Positions 1-11,219 of a stretch of 64,000 bases of DNA are shown one piece after another. The notes under the pieces were generated by a model that ran no database searches, was not told where the DNA came from, and saw nothing but the letters and a program-made list of their open reading frames with translations. Source of the DNA: Bolinopsis microptera (taxonomy: Eukaryota; Ctenophora; Tentaculata; Lobata; Bolinopsidae); contig NC_087078.1 of the NCBI RefSeq assembly GCF_026151205.1, positions 8,510,675 to 8,574,674 of the forward strand, read 5' to 3'. A program made the translations under genes and the position numbers. How positions within the stretch are numbered: position 1 is the first letter of the stretch; every line of letters begins with the position of its first letter.

Positions 1-456
1 GAAGAATCCTACTCCTTTATCGAATGGTCTGATAACAATGTCTTTCCAACCTTTGACTTCTTTGAGAGCTGCTCTGATGGGCGCAGTGATGTTATCTGGT
101 GAGACGAATTTCTGAGTTGGCCTGTGGAGGTCTACTTCTGCTCTGCAGCATTTTATAAATGCCTCAAGTGCAGGGTTTTTACAAGATTCGAAAGTACGTG
201 ATGCATCAGTCTTTATAAGACAACGTTCCATGTCAGTAACTCTCTTATCTGCTTTGTTGGGTCCACATTTAAAGCTATCAAATACAACTTTAGCTCTCAT
301 TTTAGAAAACCATCTACACAAATCGTTCTCGAAGCGGCTTAGATCTGGTAGGGGAGGTGTAGGTGCAAACTTGTGAGACAAGAAAAAGACATAGAGTTGC
401 TCTTTACTAAGCTCTTTGTCTGTAAGATTTACAACTGTTCTGGACATGTTTTCCAT
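1..456 (-). CDS. Partial N-terminal region of a Penelope-like reverse transcriptase ORF
   Basis: An open minus-strand frame of 152 codons begins at ATG 456 and runs off the left edge of the window without a stop. Visible features are NLTDKELSKEQ near the start, then HKFAPTPPLPDLSRFENDL and, at the window edge, WKDIVIRPFDKGVGFF. The order 'LT..E...L...KFAPTP', 'RFEN.L', then 'D.VIRP.DKG' matches the region just before the RT domain in Penelope-like and related GIY-YIG retroelement proteins, where the last block is usually IxIxPADKGxxxVVxD. Here PADKG reads PFDKG. The RT core itself lies outside the window. No host gene is evident around it, and the foldback repeat starts about 50 bp upstream of its ATG. 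The mobile-element origin is well supported; the exact clade is inferred. Confidence 0.6.
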   Translation of the reverse strand, partial: MENMSRTVVNLTDKELSKEQLYVFFLSHKFAPTPPLPDLSRFENDLCRWFSKMRAKVVFDSFKCGPNKADKRVTDMERCLIKTDASRTFESCKNPALEAFIKCCRAEVDLHRPTQKFVSPDNITAPIRAALKEVKGWKDIVIRPFDKGVGFF

Positions 457-509
457 TATATATTTATCTGTGCCATTTTACTGACACCACGGCATCAACT
501 TTAGGGAAA

Positions 510-1107
510 TTGGTAGATCACCGACCGGCTATAAGCCGGTTATAAGCCGGCTATAAACCGGCTTATAGCCGGCTACAATTTTTATAGCCGGCTATAAGCC
601 GGCTTATAGCCGGTTAGTAGCCGCTTACATTTGTTGTTGAGCGACGGCTATTAGCCGGTTATAAGCCGGCTATTAGCCGTTTAGGTATCGAAAGTGGTTA
701 TAAGCCGGCTATAAGCCGGCTATAAGATATTAACTTAACTTCATCGTACTGAACTGAGTTAATATCTTATAACCGGCTTATAACCACTTTCGATACCTAA
801 ACGGCTAATAGCCGGCTTATAACCGGCTAATAGCCGTTTTCACTGAATTTCTTATAGCCGGCTCCTGACTATCGTTCAGTACGATGTAGTTGAGTTAATA
901 TCTTATAACCGGCTTATAACCACTTTTAATACCAAAACGGCTAATAGCAGGCTTATAACCGGCTAATAGCCGTCGCTCAACAACAAATGTAAGCGGCTAC
1001 TAACCGGCTATAAGCCGGCTTATAGCCGGCTATAAAAATTGTAGCCGGCTATAAGCCGGCTTATAGCCGGTTAGTAGCCGGCTTATAGCCGGTCGGTGAT
1101 CTACCAA
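510..1107. repeat. Foldback (long inverted-repeat) element built from CCGGCTATAAG units
   Basis: The two ends are inverted copies: it opens with TTGGTAGATCACCGACCGG and closes with the reverse complement, GGTCGGTGATCTACCAA. Arms of roughly 220 bp are made of degenerate 11-bp units (ccggctataag, ccggttataag, ccggctattag). An extra partial right arm near 755-830 also pairs with the left arm, so more than one hairpin can form. No ORF of note and no convincing target-site duplication is visible. It resembles a foldback or MITE-type non-autonomous DNA element. Confidence 0.85.
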
Positions 1108-1370
1108 CTGGCCCAACTTTAACGCAACTTTCCGCAAAAACCGTAAAAGATATACAACTGAAATTTTGTTGACTGAGTCAAATGCTTTTATGCTTTTCAA
1201 ATCAGCATGAAAAAATAAAAAATTGGCCAAGGAATAATTATTTTAGTGCCCAAAATTTGGACCCCCAAGTGGTGTCAAAAACGCGAATTAAATAGGTAAT
1301 AATTATTTTAGTCTCTTGAGTCTTGACACCACTTTAGAGTAATACGGGTTCCTGCTAGTTATTATAAAGG

Positions 1371-1610
1371 TTACTGTACCATTATTACCAAGGTTACTGT
1401 ACCAGTGTTGTCAAGGTTACTGTACCAGTGTTACCAAGGTTACTGTACCATTATTATCAAGGTTACTGTACCATTATTATCAAGATTACTGTACCATTAT
1501 TATCAAGGTTACTGTACCAGTGTTACCAAGGTTACTGTATCAGTACTATCAAGGTTACTGTATGTACCAGTGTTACCAAGGTTACTGTACCATTATTATC
1601 ACGAAGGTTA
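1371..1610. repeat. 23-bp minisatellite (AAGGTTACTGTACCA...)
   Basis: About ten tandem copies of a 23-bp unit, core AAGGTTACTGTACCA, alternate between two variant endings (ttattatc and gtgttacc). Short open frames cross it in several phases, but they only translate the repeat and carry no protein signature. Confidence 0.9.
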
Positions 1611-2850
1611 CCTATTTTCAGAGTTAAGTGGTTTAATCGATGTTGTCAGGGGTAATTATAATTAATTATTTTCTTTGAAGTAGCAGTACCAGTACCGTAA
1701 CCAGTAAAACGAAGATTTGCGTGCTACGATCGATAAAGTACCGATTACCTAAAGTATTTATTTATCAGTTACAGTAGATGTACTTACGATAATTAATATT
1801 TAGACTCACTCTAACTCTATTTTGGTACTTGCTTACACCTTCATCAAATCTTTCAACCGCTACAAATATAAGTATTAGATGACAAATTATCATCAACATT
1901 TTCCTTGCAATCCGTGTATTTTGCCTTGACTGCTCGAATCTAAATTTCCTTGTATTATTTTAATCTTTGTCTAATGATCGATATTATTTTCTTATGGTAT
2001 TTCCAGTGATTAGTCAGAATAAAACAGGATCCGCCTTTATATTCAAATTCAATAATTAGTGTCACGAACCTGCACGGACACCATGGAACGGTAAATGTTA
2101 TCAAAAGTTGTAACTATGTATAAAACTTGTTTTATTAGTCTTAGCAATGCACATAATTGCGCTAAATATTTCAAAAAAACTGCAATTATCGTTGTAACGA
2201 GACAGGAAGAAAGACCGGAAATAATTACCGGAATTTTGGGTGGAAACAATGGGTGTGGGCAATGGCGTTTTGGGGCTTGCACTTGGCGTTATTGTACTTC
2301 TTTATTTTTATTTAGCAATTTTATTTAGCAATTTTATTATTCCAGACATCGGGTTTCCTCAGAATCAAGTTATTTCGCACGCTCGTTAATATCCATCAGA
2401 TATAATAGGGAGGAGTTAAGCAGGTAAAGGAGTAAATTGCCGACTTTAAATGAGCAGGTGAGAAAAATTATGCCGCTAAAATATCGATTACATTTGTTCA
2501 TGCACATCACCAGCGCTTACATAGTAGGTGAAGTCATATTAGAAGACAACTTCATCATGAAGTTATCTGACAGTCGTTTATACACTGTATTAGCCACTAT
2601 TAGGTAAGATAATGACGTTATGCTTTGTTCACAGATTCGGGCAGTGCATGGAAACTTTTAAAATCTTCAAATAAAGGGTTCATAATAGACTTCCGATCGT
2701 TTACGGTCCTCTATATTAGCACATCCTTTAGTTAAAACCAGGATTAATCACGTTCTGCTATTTTACATTGCTGTATGCTAATTAACAAGCCCAGAAACGA
2801 GGTATGGTACCAGTTGACATACACTGTGACACTGAGTGCAGCGTAGCAGG
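1611..2850. other. Non-coding stretch, no supported feature
   Basis: AT-rich sequence with short overlapping open frames on both strands near 2049-2328, neither of which has splice sites or a recognisable motif. No gene or repeat could be supported here. Confidence 0.5.
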
Positions 2851-2859
2851 AAATGGCCT

Positions 2860-3125
2860 TGTCACGTGGGCTAGATAAGCACACTTTGTCTGCATCCCGT
2901 GATCTTGGCAACCCTACATGTGGTATCACGTGCGCGCAATAACGTGATCAGCTGAGCGCGACTCTGATTGGTGTTGCCAGGTGACCTCACTAGATATTGC
3001 CCACGTGCGCGCGTCACGTGAGAGCTTGTGTCTTGCTTAGTTCGTTGTGTAGTGTTGGCTGTGTGCGTTTCTCCGTCTGAGCTCCGTATCCTACCCCCAT
3101 CAGAAATATGTCATGTGAGTAACTT
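2860..3125 (+). promoter_or_regulatory. Promoter-like region: CACGTG cluster, CCAAT box and possible first exon
   Basis: Four CACGTG E-box motifs lie within about 160 bp (near 2865, 2926, 3001 and 3016). An inverted CCAAT box (gattggt) lies near 2967, and the stretch is locally rich in CpG compared with its surroundings. It is followed by ATGTCAT|gtgagt at about 3108, which could be a start codon spliced after two codons. No downstream exon could be linked in frame, so the first-exon reading is weak and the promoter reading is an inference from motif density. Confidence 0.3.
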
Positions 3126-3757
3126 ACTAACCTCATTTAGACTTTAAACCCCTATATTGAACTCCGGTTTAATCTTATACATGTCACTTAATAAGTTTGT
3201 CGAAGTATACTTCATGGCAGGTCATCGTAAATCTCTCATCGCATTGCCTAGCACTTGGCTCTAACTCTCGTTCTAAATATACCGCCATCGATTATCGAAT
3301 ATCGGCGCTTATATGCTTATAGTTTATCCTGTACTTACTACAAGTAAAGTAACGAAATTGTACTGTGAACTGAGTGTGGTAGTGTGACACAACCCTCTAG
3401 GGAGTACTTATTGGAGGGTATTTTCCAGCGTGCAGTAAAGACTGTACCAACTCACTACTGCTAGCTTGTTTACTGTTTAGTGTATGTCATTGTCCGCATA
3501 AGACGTATAGTTCCAACTTTCGTCTTTGTTCTTCAGTTCTTGTGACCTGATTTGATTTGATCATCATGCAAATTGTGAACTGTAGACGCTAGACGGTAGA
3601 GTGAACGTAAGAGGTTATATTGATGTAGCAATTGTTTACTTGAGAGGTTTATAACGCTAGCCATTTGGGCCTATTTGGGCATCTCTTGACTCTTTATATA
3701 TATATCATAGTGCAGAGGTCCATTGTTCACAGTGAATTAACCACTGAGCTGTCCCAA

Positions 3758-4190
3758 TAGTTAGGGACAATTAACATTAATATAGGACCATCTGGGAAAA
3801 AATTTGCGACAAGCTGATTTTTACAGGAATGTGTTGTCCATAGTGTCAGGAACCACCCCAAAGAGTTTTGAATCTGGATCTGTTGAGCAAAAAAAGTTAC
3901 AGCTAATTTTCTCCAAGCGCGTATATTTATATATATTAGCCTGAGGACCGCACTTGAAAAACTCGTAACTATCGTAATAAAGACCCCCAGGAGTACCATA
4001 GGGGGTGTAAAATTACCGCAATAGTGACATTATGTGGGGCGAATCAGTGTTTCAGGGTCGTCAGATCTTTACTTATTGAGATAATTTCATTTTTATAGGC
4101 TGACCTCTCAACAATTTACTAAAATTTTGAAATTTTACTTAAATTTGGAAATTTTACTTAAATTTGGAAATTTTGCGAAAATTGTTGTAG
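3758..4190 (+). repeat. Left terminal inverted repeat of the nuclease element
   Basis: About 430 bp, matching the reverse complement of 7325-7715 almost throughout, including the blocks ccccctatggtactcctggg and gcgaatcagtgtttcagggt. The left arm has an extra copy of a roughly 20-bp unit (ttacttaaatttggaaattt) near its inner end, which the right arm lacks. An open frame on the minus strand here is a by-product of the repeat. Confidence 0.9.
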
Positions 4191-4372
4191 TGGGGATGTT
4201 ATGGAAGCCGAGTACGGATATGGCTTCCTTATTTTGTAGTTGTAAATAAGGTTGTTGATTTGTCAACAATTATCACGTTTCAAATTCTGATAAAACTCTT
4301 TGTAAAGCTTAAAAGCCGTATTTTTGAGATGAACTTACCCCTGCCAATCCTCCCGTCAATTGGAAAGGTTTC

Positions 4373-7149
4373 ATGAAATCACTGCATAAGCCCAATGTGA
4401 AGGCAAGATCACAAATTGAGTTCCTGCAGATAATCGATCAACCCCCAGACAGCTACTCAACAGTCTATACAACACTTATTGAGTGCTTGAAGACAGCCTC
4501 AACCAAACCGATGGTAATCACCTTCGATTTACCACTTTGGTTGAAGGCTAGTCGGATAGTTCTCGAGACAGGAATGCCAGTTATTGTTAGGCTGGGAGGC
4601 TTCCACACCCTGAAAAGCTTTTTGGGGTGTGTGGGTTATATCATGGCAGACATCGGACTGGAAGACCTTATGAGATTAGTCTACCCTGGGAATGTAACTC
4701 ACATAATATATATATAATGGACGGTGGATCCTATTACAAAGCACTGAGGGCCCACTTTTTAATAGATTGTGCTCTGCTGCTATTTATTTGAGGACAAAAT
4801 AGCAGAGGAGGATCTTGAAGATATGGCTAGCTACACATACATAGCTGCCAAGTGTAGCAATGAAAAACTCGGTGTAAACCACAAGACCAGAGTCGTACAA
4901 GAGTTATCAGAGCGTATAAAAAAGAAGTTCGAGATTTTATCGTCGAACAGCCGCACAGCTGCTCTTTGGACAACTTATCATGGTTTCATTTGCTTAATAA
5001 AAGATTTTATAAGAGCAGATCGGTTACATGACTTCGATCTACATCTTGCAATTGTGGCTAAGATGTTGCCTATCTTTGCAGCAGCAGGTCGAGGTCAGTA
5101 CTCCAAAGCTCTACGGCTGTATCTTGAGCAGATTACCGTACTTGAGATTCAGTATGGGGCACTAGTCAAAACGTTCAAGGTCGTAGGTCTGCACACAGTT
5201 CGATATAATGAACACGAGTGGTCTGGTGTGTGGACAGACCTGTCGATCGAACAGCGACTAATGAAGGCTGTAAAGTCATCAGGGGGTTTGTCTGGAGGGA
5301 GAATACGAACTCATGAATCTGCCCATAAGTTATGGACTGCAACCCTCAATCAAATGGCGTTGATAAACGAGAGTGTCGATGAAGCTATTGCAGACTTATC
5401 CAATAAAAGAACAACAACAAAAGTCTCTAGTGCTAATCACTCAGATCTTAGCAAATCTTCTGTACAGAAAAATATTGCAGTGTTTACCAAGCTGTTGTGT
5501 TGGTTTAAAGATACAGCTGATTTCGACGAATCTGAAGACAAGACTAAAATGCTATCGTACTCAACGGGTCTCATATCACAGAAAGAGAAGGATAATGTCA
5601 ACCCAGAAGATTGCATTTCAGTTGGTACTGCCCTCCAGAAAGAGCTGGATGGAAAAAGCTTTATCGATAAGTTTCGAGTTAAAGGCAAAGTCGGAAACTT
5701 GACCCTTCTAAAGAGGACAGTGAGGGTGAACGAAAAAGACATTGTTATAGACTCATTGACAATTTTTAATCGGCTTGTCTTCGCATCTGAACGAGAGTCT
5801 ACACTGGAGGAAAGCTTGCAATATGAGCTCACAGCAATGCCGATGAGTCTTTTTAACAATGAGCAGATGATGAGAAAGGCAAACAAGGCAGCCCTTGGGC
5901 AATACCTCAAGAATTATGTTGATTGTACTGTGACATTTAGCAACCCATCCTCCCCATTAATAATTGATGGTGGATGGATACTCTATCAAGTTACCTCGTT
6001 CACAGGCTTTGAAACATACGGCGACATAGCTAATGAATACCTTAAGCTAGTTCCGAAATCCGAACAGCGGAAAGTGATTGTTGTGTTTGATGGCTATGCC
6101 CGATCGACAAAAGATCATGAGCATCAGCGAAGAATCAAGGCATACTGCTCTGATATAGCTATTAAAAGTACTACTGTGTGCACAGTTCCAATGAAAAAAA
6201 CTGTTCAGCAACTCAAAGAACAAGCATGAGCTTATAAAGTTATAAAGCTTCTGTCGAACGTTTTTACAGTACATGTAATTGAAGTACATGTAGCTACTGA
6301 TGATGCTGATACCATGGTAGCTAGTAAAGCTTTAAACTTGTCCTTCTACGAAGATGTTGAGGTAAAAGCAGAGGATACTGATATACTTTGCCTCCTTATT
6401 CATCATTTTACTGAGAATCACAATGAAATTGTGATGACGACCAAAAACGGTTCACACTCGATCAGTAAAATAGTAAATGCTCTTGATGCCAACATAAAAC
6501 GCATATTACTGTTTGTTCACAGTTTCTCAAGATGTGACACGGTCAGCAGTATACATGGCTTTGGTAAGGTGAAGATATTGAAAAAGGCAGTTTCTTTTCA
6601 TGAGGAGGGTCATTTAGCATCATTACTCTCTGTGAGAGTTTCAACAAATGAAGTAATTGAAGCTGGCCTCTCCTTGCTTCAACATATCTATGGAGATAAA
6701 ACCAAGGCACTTGAAACTCTCAGATTTCTCAGCTACAGTAGAATGATAGCAAAGAAAAAACTCAACCCATCAAGGCTACCACCGTCTACATCCTCTGCAA
6801 CTGAGCATATATTAAGATCATATCTTCAGTACCATAACTGGGTGACACTCGACACTGCAAGTCTAAATCCACTACATTATGGATGGGAGATGAGTTCTGA
6901 AGGATACTACCGGTCAATTCCGACTAAAGCTGCGATTGCCCCGGCAGGGATGCGCAACCTCATTTGCTGCAATTGCTCGGTGGAGGTTGAGAACCCTTAA
7001 AAAGTTGTAAGTACTTAAGGTGTTCCTGCCGGAAGTATGGCTTTAAATGTCTACCTGCATGTGGTCAATGTCGTGGATTAAGTTGCACTAATGCACCCGA
7101 AAGACAGGACGATTCAGGAGAATCAAACAACTCTGAGGAAATGGGATAG
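4373..7149 (+). pseudogene. Broken transposon gene with a C-terminal FEN1/XPG-like (PIN-fold) nuclease domain
   Basis: Four collinear pieces form one protein of about 900 residues. ORF 4373-4717 contains FDLPLWLKAS and LGGFHTLKSFLG. A short shifted piece (4716-4788) joins to ORF 4769-6229, which has TYHGFICLIKDFIRADRLHD, the block FAAAGRGQYSKALRLYLEQ and, near its end, IDGGWILYQV and VVFDGYARSTKDHEHQRR. An in-frame TGA at 6227-6229 is the only break before ATDDADTMVASKAL, VKAEDTDILCLL and FSRCDTVSSIHGFGK (to 7000). A frameshift near 6997 leads into a Cys-rich tail, CSCRKYGFKCLPACGQCRG, ending at TAG 7149. VVFDG, the DDAD acidic box, EDTD and the CDxVxxIxGxGK helix-hairpin-helix-like block follow the order of FEN1/XPG nucleases. 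The breaks mark a dead copy, although the encoded motifs look intact. The family is widespread in invertebrate repeats; its function in transposition is inferred. Confidence 0.75.
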
Positions 7150-7324
7150 CCAGAAGTGACCTAATAGTTGCCAATCAAAGACACCATGCTAATAATTCAG
7201 GACCTTTTTTTACAGAATTTGATGTGATATGTATATTATTTACTATACTAATATAAGGATCAATTGACAATTGAAAGTAAATTTTAGAATTTGAATACTG
7301 ATAACTAGACAATGTTTTAATTGT

Positions 7325-7715
7325 ACAACAATTTTGCTAAATTTCCAAATTTAAGTAAAATTTCAAAATTTTAGTAAATTTTTGAGAGGTCAGCCTATAA
7401 AAATGAAATTATCTCAATAAGTAAAGATCTGACGACCCTGAAACACTGATTCGCCCCACATAATGTCACTATTGCGGTAATTTTACACCCCCTATGGTAC
7501 TCCTGGGGGTCTTTATTACGATAGTTACGAGTTTTTCAAGTGCGGTCCTCAGGCTAATATACGCGCTTGGAGAAAATTAGCTGTAACTTTTTTTGCTCAA
7601 CAGATCCAGATTCAAAACTCTTTGGGGTGGTTCCTGACACTATGGACAACACATTCCTGTAAAAATCAGCTTGTCGCAAATTTTTTCCCAGACATTTTGC
7701 ATTATTCCCTAACTA
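7325..7715 (-). repeat. Right terminal inverted repeat of the nuclease element
   Basis: Inverted partner of 3758-4190. Beyond the first ten terminal bases (TAGTTAGGGA) the outermost roughly 20 bp differ between the ends. From CTGGGAAAAAATTTGCGACA inwards the two arms are nearly identical. Confidence 0.9.
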
Positions 7716-9888
7716 CAAGTTGTCACGCCTCAGCGCTTCACATCTTGACGTTTTGTATACCCTCTTTTTGTCTTGTGACTTCTGTGTACTAGCTAAGTGC
7801 TGTGTCCTTTGTCACATTATCACATTAAGACCCTTAATTGCGGGACGATTAAGTGTACCGCATTTGAAGATTTATTGTTACCACGTTTAACGTATAATAT
7901 ACTGCTCAAATCTGGCTTAACATCACGGAATATTATTTCTCAGCAGTTTTAATGAGGCCATTACACATTCTATGGTCGTAAAATACTTCCCCAGCTCTTA
8001 AACGATTATAGCTATCAAAAAACCGTCACTCCGCCTGTCTCTTACGAAATGTGATGCAGCTCTGCAGCTCGAGTATTTATGAAGCAAGTTATAGCAACAC
8101 CCTCTTATTCTAATTTCTACTACCAGTTCTGGCTAATGTAGTAGCTTGTAAACTTTTTGAGCTATTTGATTGATTTTTGCCTCATATTGGTCTATAATAT
8201 CGGTCTTCATTTGACATTTGAAGTTAAACTGTTACATTTATATGTATAATAATGTTGTTTAAAAGGTTGATCCTTTCTGAATTTTAAGCCGTCTCATGGT
8301 GCCAATTAGCGCCCCTATTTGACCTAATCCTGCCCCCACTATTACTGAGAGGAGATTTTTCGTTCAGATTTGATATTTGACGAGCATCACAGTTTACAAA
8401 TTCTTTGCCATATAAAAATATCAAACTTAAAAACCGATTATACTATCGAAGGAATATACCATCTGAATTGGTGATCGCTATAATTGTCTTCGCCTGAATA
8501 ATTGAATTTGGATGACCACATGTCCCAGTTGAGAAGGAATAATTGCAGCAAAAATATCTCAAGTAATTTCCATATTTTTAGTCTCGGCTCAGCAGCATGC
8601 CGTCAGACAAGTAATTACTTTTGATACAGAATTACAAATAGTTACGTTCTAGAAAATTCTATTTCTTTTACCTAGTTTTTGTCGGTCCTTTTTATATCGT
8701 ACCAAACAGACATGATCTTCATTAGTTTCACACGTAGTTTATAGTCTGCCAGCAGTCATATAAATATAATGGTTCCAATCTTTTTACCCCCGTCAAATTA
8801 AAATTCTCCTTTGAATACGCGTTGATTTACTTTTCAATTATTGTAACTGGTCATTTTTGGTCTATACTATTGTGGTTAGTACCTATAATGCTCCCCAAAT
8901 TAGATTCTTCGAATTATCTCCAACAATTTCAAAATCTCATTTAGCCGGCCCCTTTCAGTACACCTCTCATTTTAGTCACGTGTACTTTTTAGTCACGTGT
9001 CCAAACTCCAAGATACACTGATACTCAAAAACCCATCAGAGTAAAGTGCCATTTATGACCATAGTATGATTATATTTATCACCACTTTAAGACTAGCAAT
9101 AGCCGGTCCCTGTTTTTCCAACCAATAATCACGTGTGACTGAGACACCGCTACTCATCCACCCCGCCACCCAGCACAAGACGGATTAGACTACAAAATTT
9201 GGCGGTTCTTGTCACGGCGATTATCACGTGACAGCGCAAATTGCACTGATCGGGTGTTGGTATAATTGGTGAGTGGATCTTCTCGCCACGATTACTGGCC
9301 AGCTTGCAGGATACCTTTGCGCGGTTACACCGCCCTAAAAACGATTATTGCTGCTAATTTTATGATCTGATTTTAACCGGTTAATAGGGGCCTGGGACGC
9401 ACTAATCACGTGGTTTTATGACTGTTCGGTTTTATGACTGTTCGGTTTTGTGACTGTTCGGTTATGTGACTGTTCAGTTATATGACTGTTTTGTGACTGA
9501 CATGTTTAAATTTCCGAACGATTACACGTGATTAAGAAATAAGTAACCATGTGGCTGAGAGGCAGAAGAGCTGACTTGTCCAAACTTGTCATAACCTGGC
9601 TGAACTCATCAAATTAAGTAGCCCTTCACAGAGAATTCAACACAGTAACCATGACAACACAACCTATTACTATCACTTCCACCCGGCTCTCTCGACCAGC
9701 TACCGCAATTTTACCGCATTTAAACCGCACTTCTCAGTTCTGACTGGCTGACTACTCGCCTGAACAGGGTAACTAGCAGCTCTCTCACAGCCAGCTGATT
9801 GGGTGCCTCATTAACTGCTTGTGTCGCAGCGAATTAGTTAATTAGTTACCTAATTAGTTTTGATTAATATTTGAGGACATATTGGGCG
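7716..9888. other. Intergenic region with scattered CACGTG motifs
   Basis: No gene found. CACGTG occurs at about 8976, 8995, 9132, 9225, 9408 and 9525, several within ATCACGTG or GTCACGTG contexts. A short tandem repeat of about 16 bp, ttttatgactgttcgg, with drifting copies, occupies 9414-9490. Confidence 0.5.
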
Positions 9889-9960
9889 TTATATATAAGG
9901 AGACGTCACTGCATGCTGTGTAGCATAACTATCAATTGGGTTTGCTTTCGTTTACAGTCC
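9889..9960 (+). promoter_or_regulatory. Candidate TATA promoter
   Basis: A TATA-like stretch, gttatatataaggag at about 9890, is followed at once by agacgtcac, a CRE-like site, in a region otherwise lacking genes. It lies about 1.3 kb upstream of the 178-aa gene on the same strand and could drive an untranslated first exon of it. No transcript evidence is available. Confidence 0.3.
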
Positions 9961-10518
9961 ATCACTTGCAGTTTGCTGAAGGCATTTTATCACAGTATAT
10001 TGAAGGCACTTTATTGAAGTATTAAGGAAGGTGTAATATAACGATAAAGGAAGAGTTATAAATTACAAGGATTTAATTGAGCTAAATGTTAGGTGTTGCT
10101 TAACTTGTTTCTAATGCTTTGCTTACCCCTCATGTTATATATAACTATATAGTATATATACTATTTGTTTGTTACTATTTGTTTGTATTACCTAACTCAC
10201 CACTTTTTACCAACTCATTAGTTTACTTTTTAGATGCGGTTTTGTTGTCACAGTACGTGAGTCAGTGTTGGCTGTGTGCCAAGTTAGTGTTGGCTGTGTG
10301 CCAGTGAATTGTAAGGGTGTTGAACCATTTCCGTTTTACGCATCTGACGTGTGCTGCAATTAATTTCTCCTGGAATTTTTCTGAAAATGGCAGATTTTTA
10401 CGGAGTTATTTTGTCGTGTATAGTGACCAATGTGTTGTCTAATGCAAGTCAAATTGGCTAATAATGTTATCGTTTGTGGCAGAGTTATTAATATTGCTGC
10501 TTGCGTTGTTGTAACATC

Positions 10519-10519
<1 letters not shown>

Positions 10520-10551
<32 letters not shown>
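10520..10551. repeat. (GT)n microsatellite
   Basis: An uninterrupted run of about 15 GT dinucleotides. The surrounding 10.1-11.2 kb is T-rich, contains short meaningless open frames, and shows no supported exon. Confidence 0.95.
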
Positions 10552-11219
10552 TGATATGTTATGTGTTTACGTTATGTCACGCCAAGTTGCTCTCTTTATT
10601 TTGTAGAATGGCATCATTGGAATGACCTGCATTTTTGTTTTCCTTTGGTATTTATTTCGTCTTTCGTGTGTCTATGTTTTTGTCTATCTTTTGTCTGTCC
10701 TTTGTCTATTTTCGTACTTTTGTCTTTGTTCTGTGTTCTTTTGTCTCTCTTCCTGTGTTAGTGTGTTCTGATGAAGTGTTTACTTCAACGTGTAGTGAAG
10801 TGTAGAGAAGATATTTTAATGAGTGTCTTTACGGCAGCTACTTCGTTAACATGACAGTTAAATCTTGACATCATGTTAAGAGATTTATGTTTTGTCGTTA
10901 CTGTGTTTTTTATTTCAATTTATGAAACCTTTTATTAATTTTTTACAGTTCATTGCAACAGTTTTCAGTCTATTTGACAACCTTTCATCAGTCATAGTAA
11001 TAAGTCTTAATAAGTTGATTGTATGCTGCACAGACAAAGGTTTCAGTTGAACTTAATTACAAAGTAAAATGGTCTATAATATTCATCTTTAGCCCCCCTG
11101 GGCCCTGACTAGTGACTAGTTACTATATTCTATATTACTGTAATATATTGTTTAGGGCTTTGTAAAGGGGCCTAAATAAAGGGCTATATAAGGGGACTTA
11201 AATTCAAACTTGTAGTTGT

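Larger units (their letters stand above)
3758..7715 (+). mobile_element. TIR DNA element encoding a FEN1/XPG-like nuclease (Academ-like candidate)
   Basis: A 3,958-bp unit is bounded by inverted repeats of about 400 bp. Both ends read TAGTTAGGGA inwards, and CAA occurs directly outside each end (3755-3757 and 7716-7718), consistent with a 3-bp target-site duplication. Because the ends are TA/TA, a 2-bp TA duplication with TIR GTTAGGGA is an equally literal reading. The only gene inside is the broken nuclease-containing ORF series at 4373-7149. An XPG-type nuclease plus a 3-4 bp duplication is what has been described for the Academ superfamily, so that is the leading assignment; it was not tested by search. 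Confidence 0.8.

Noticed and set aside
1405-1665. Open frames of 75-86 codons
   Set aside because: They only translate the 23-bp tandem array, in two phases at once.
3727-3999. Minus-strand 90-codon ORF
   Set aside because: Lies within the left TIR of the nuclease element and crosses its boundary into flanking DNA.
5437-5910. Minus-strand 157-codon ORF
   Set aside because: Antisense shadow of the nuclease-element gene, which has the recognisable motifs.
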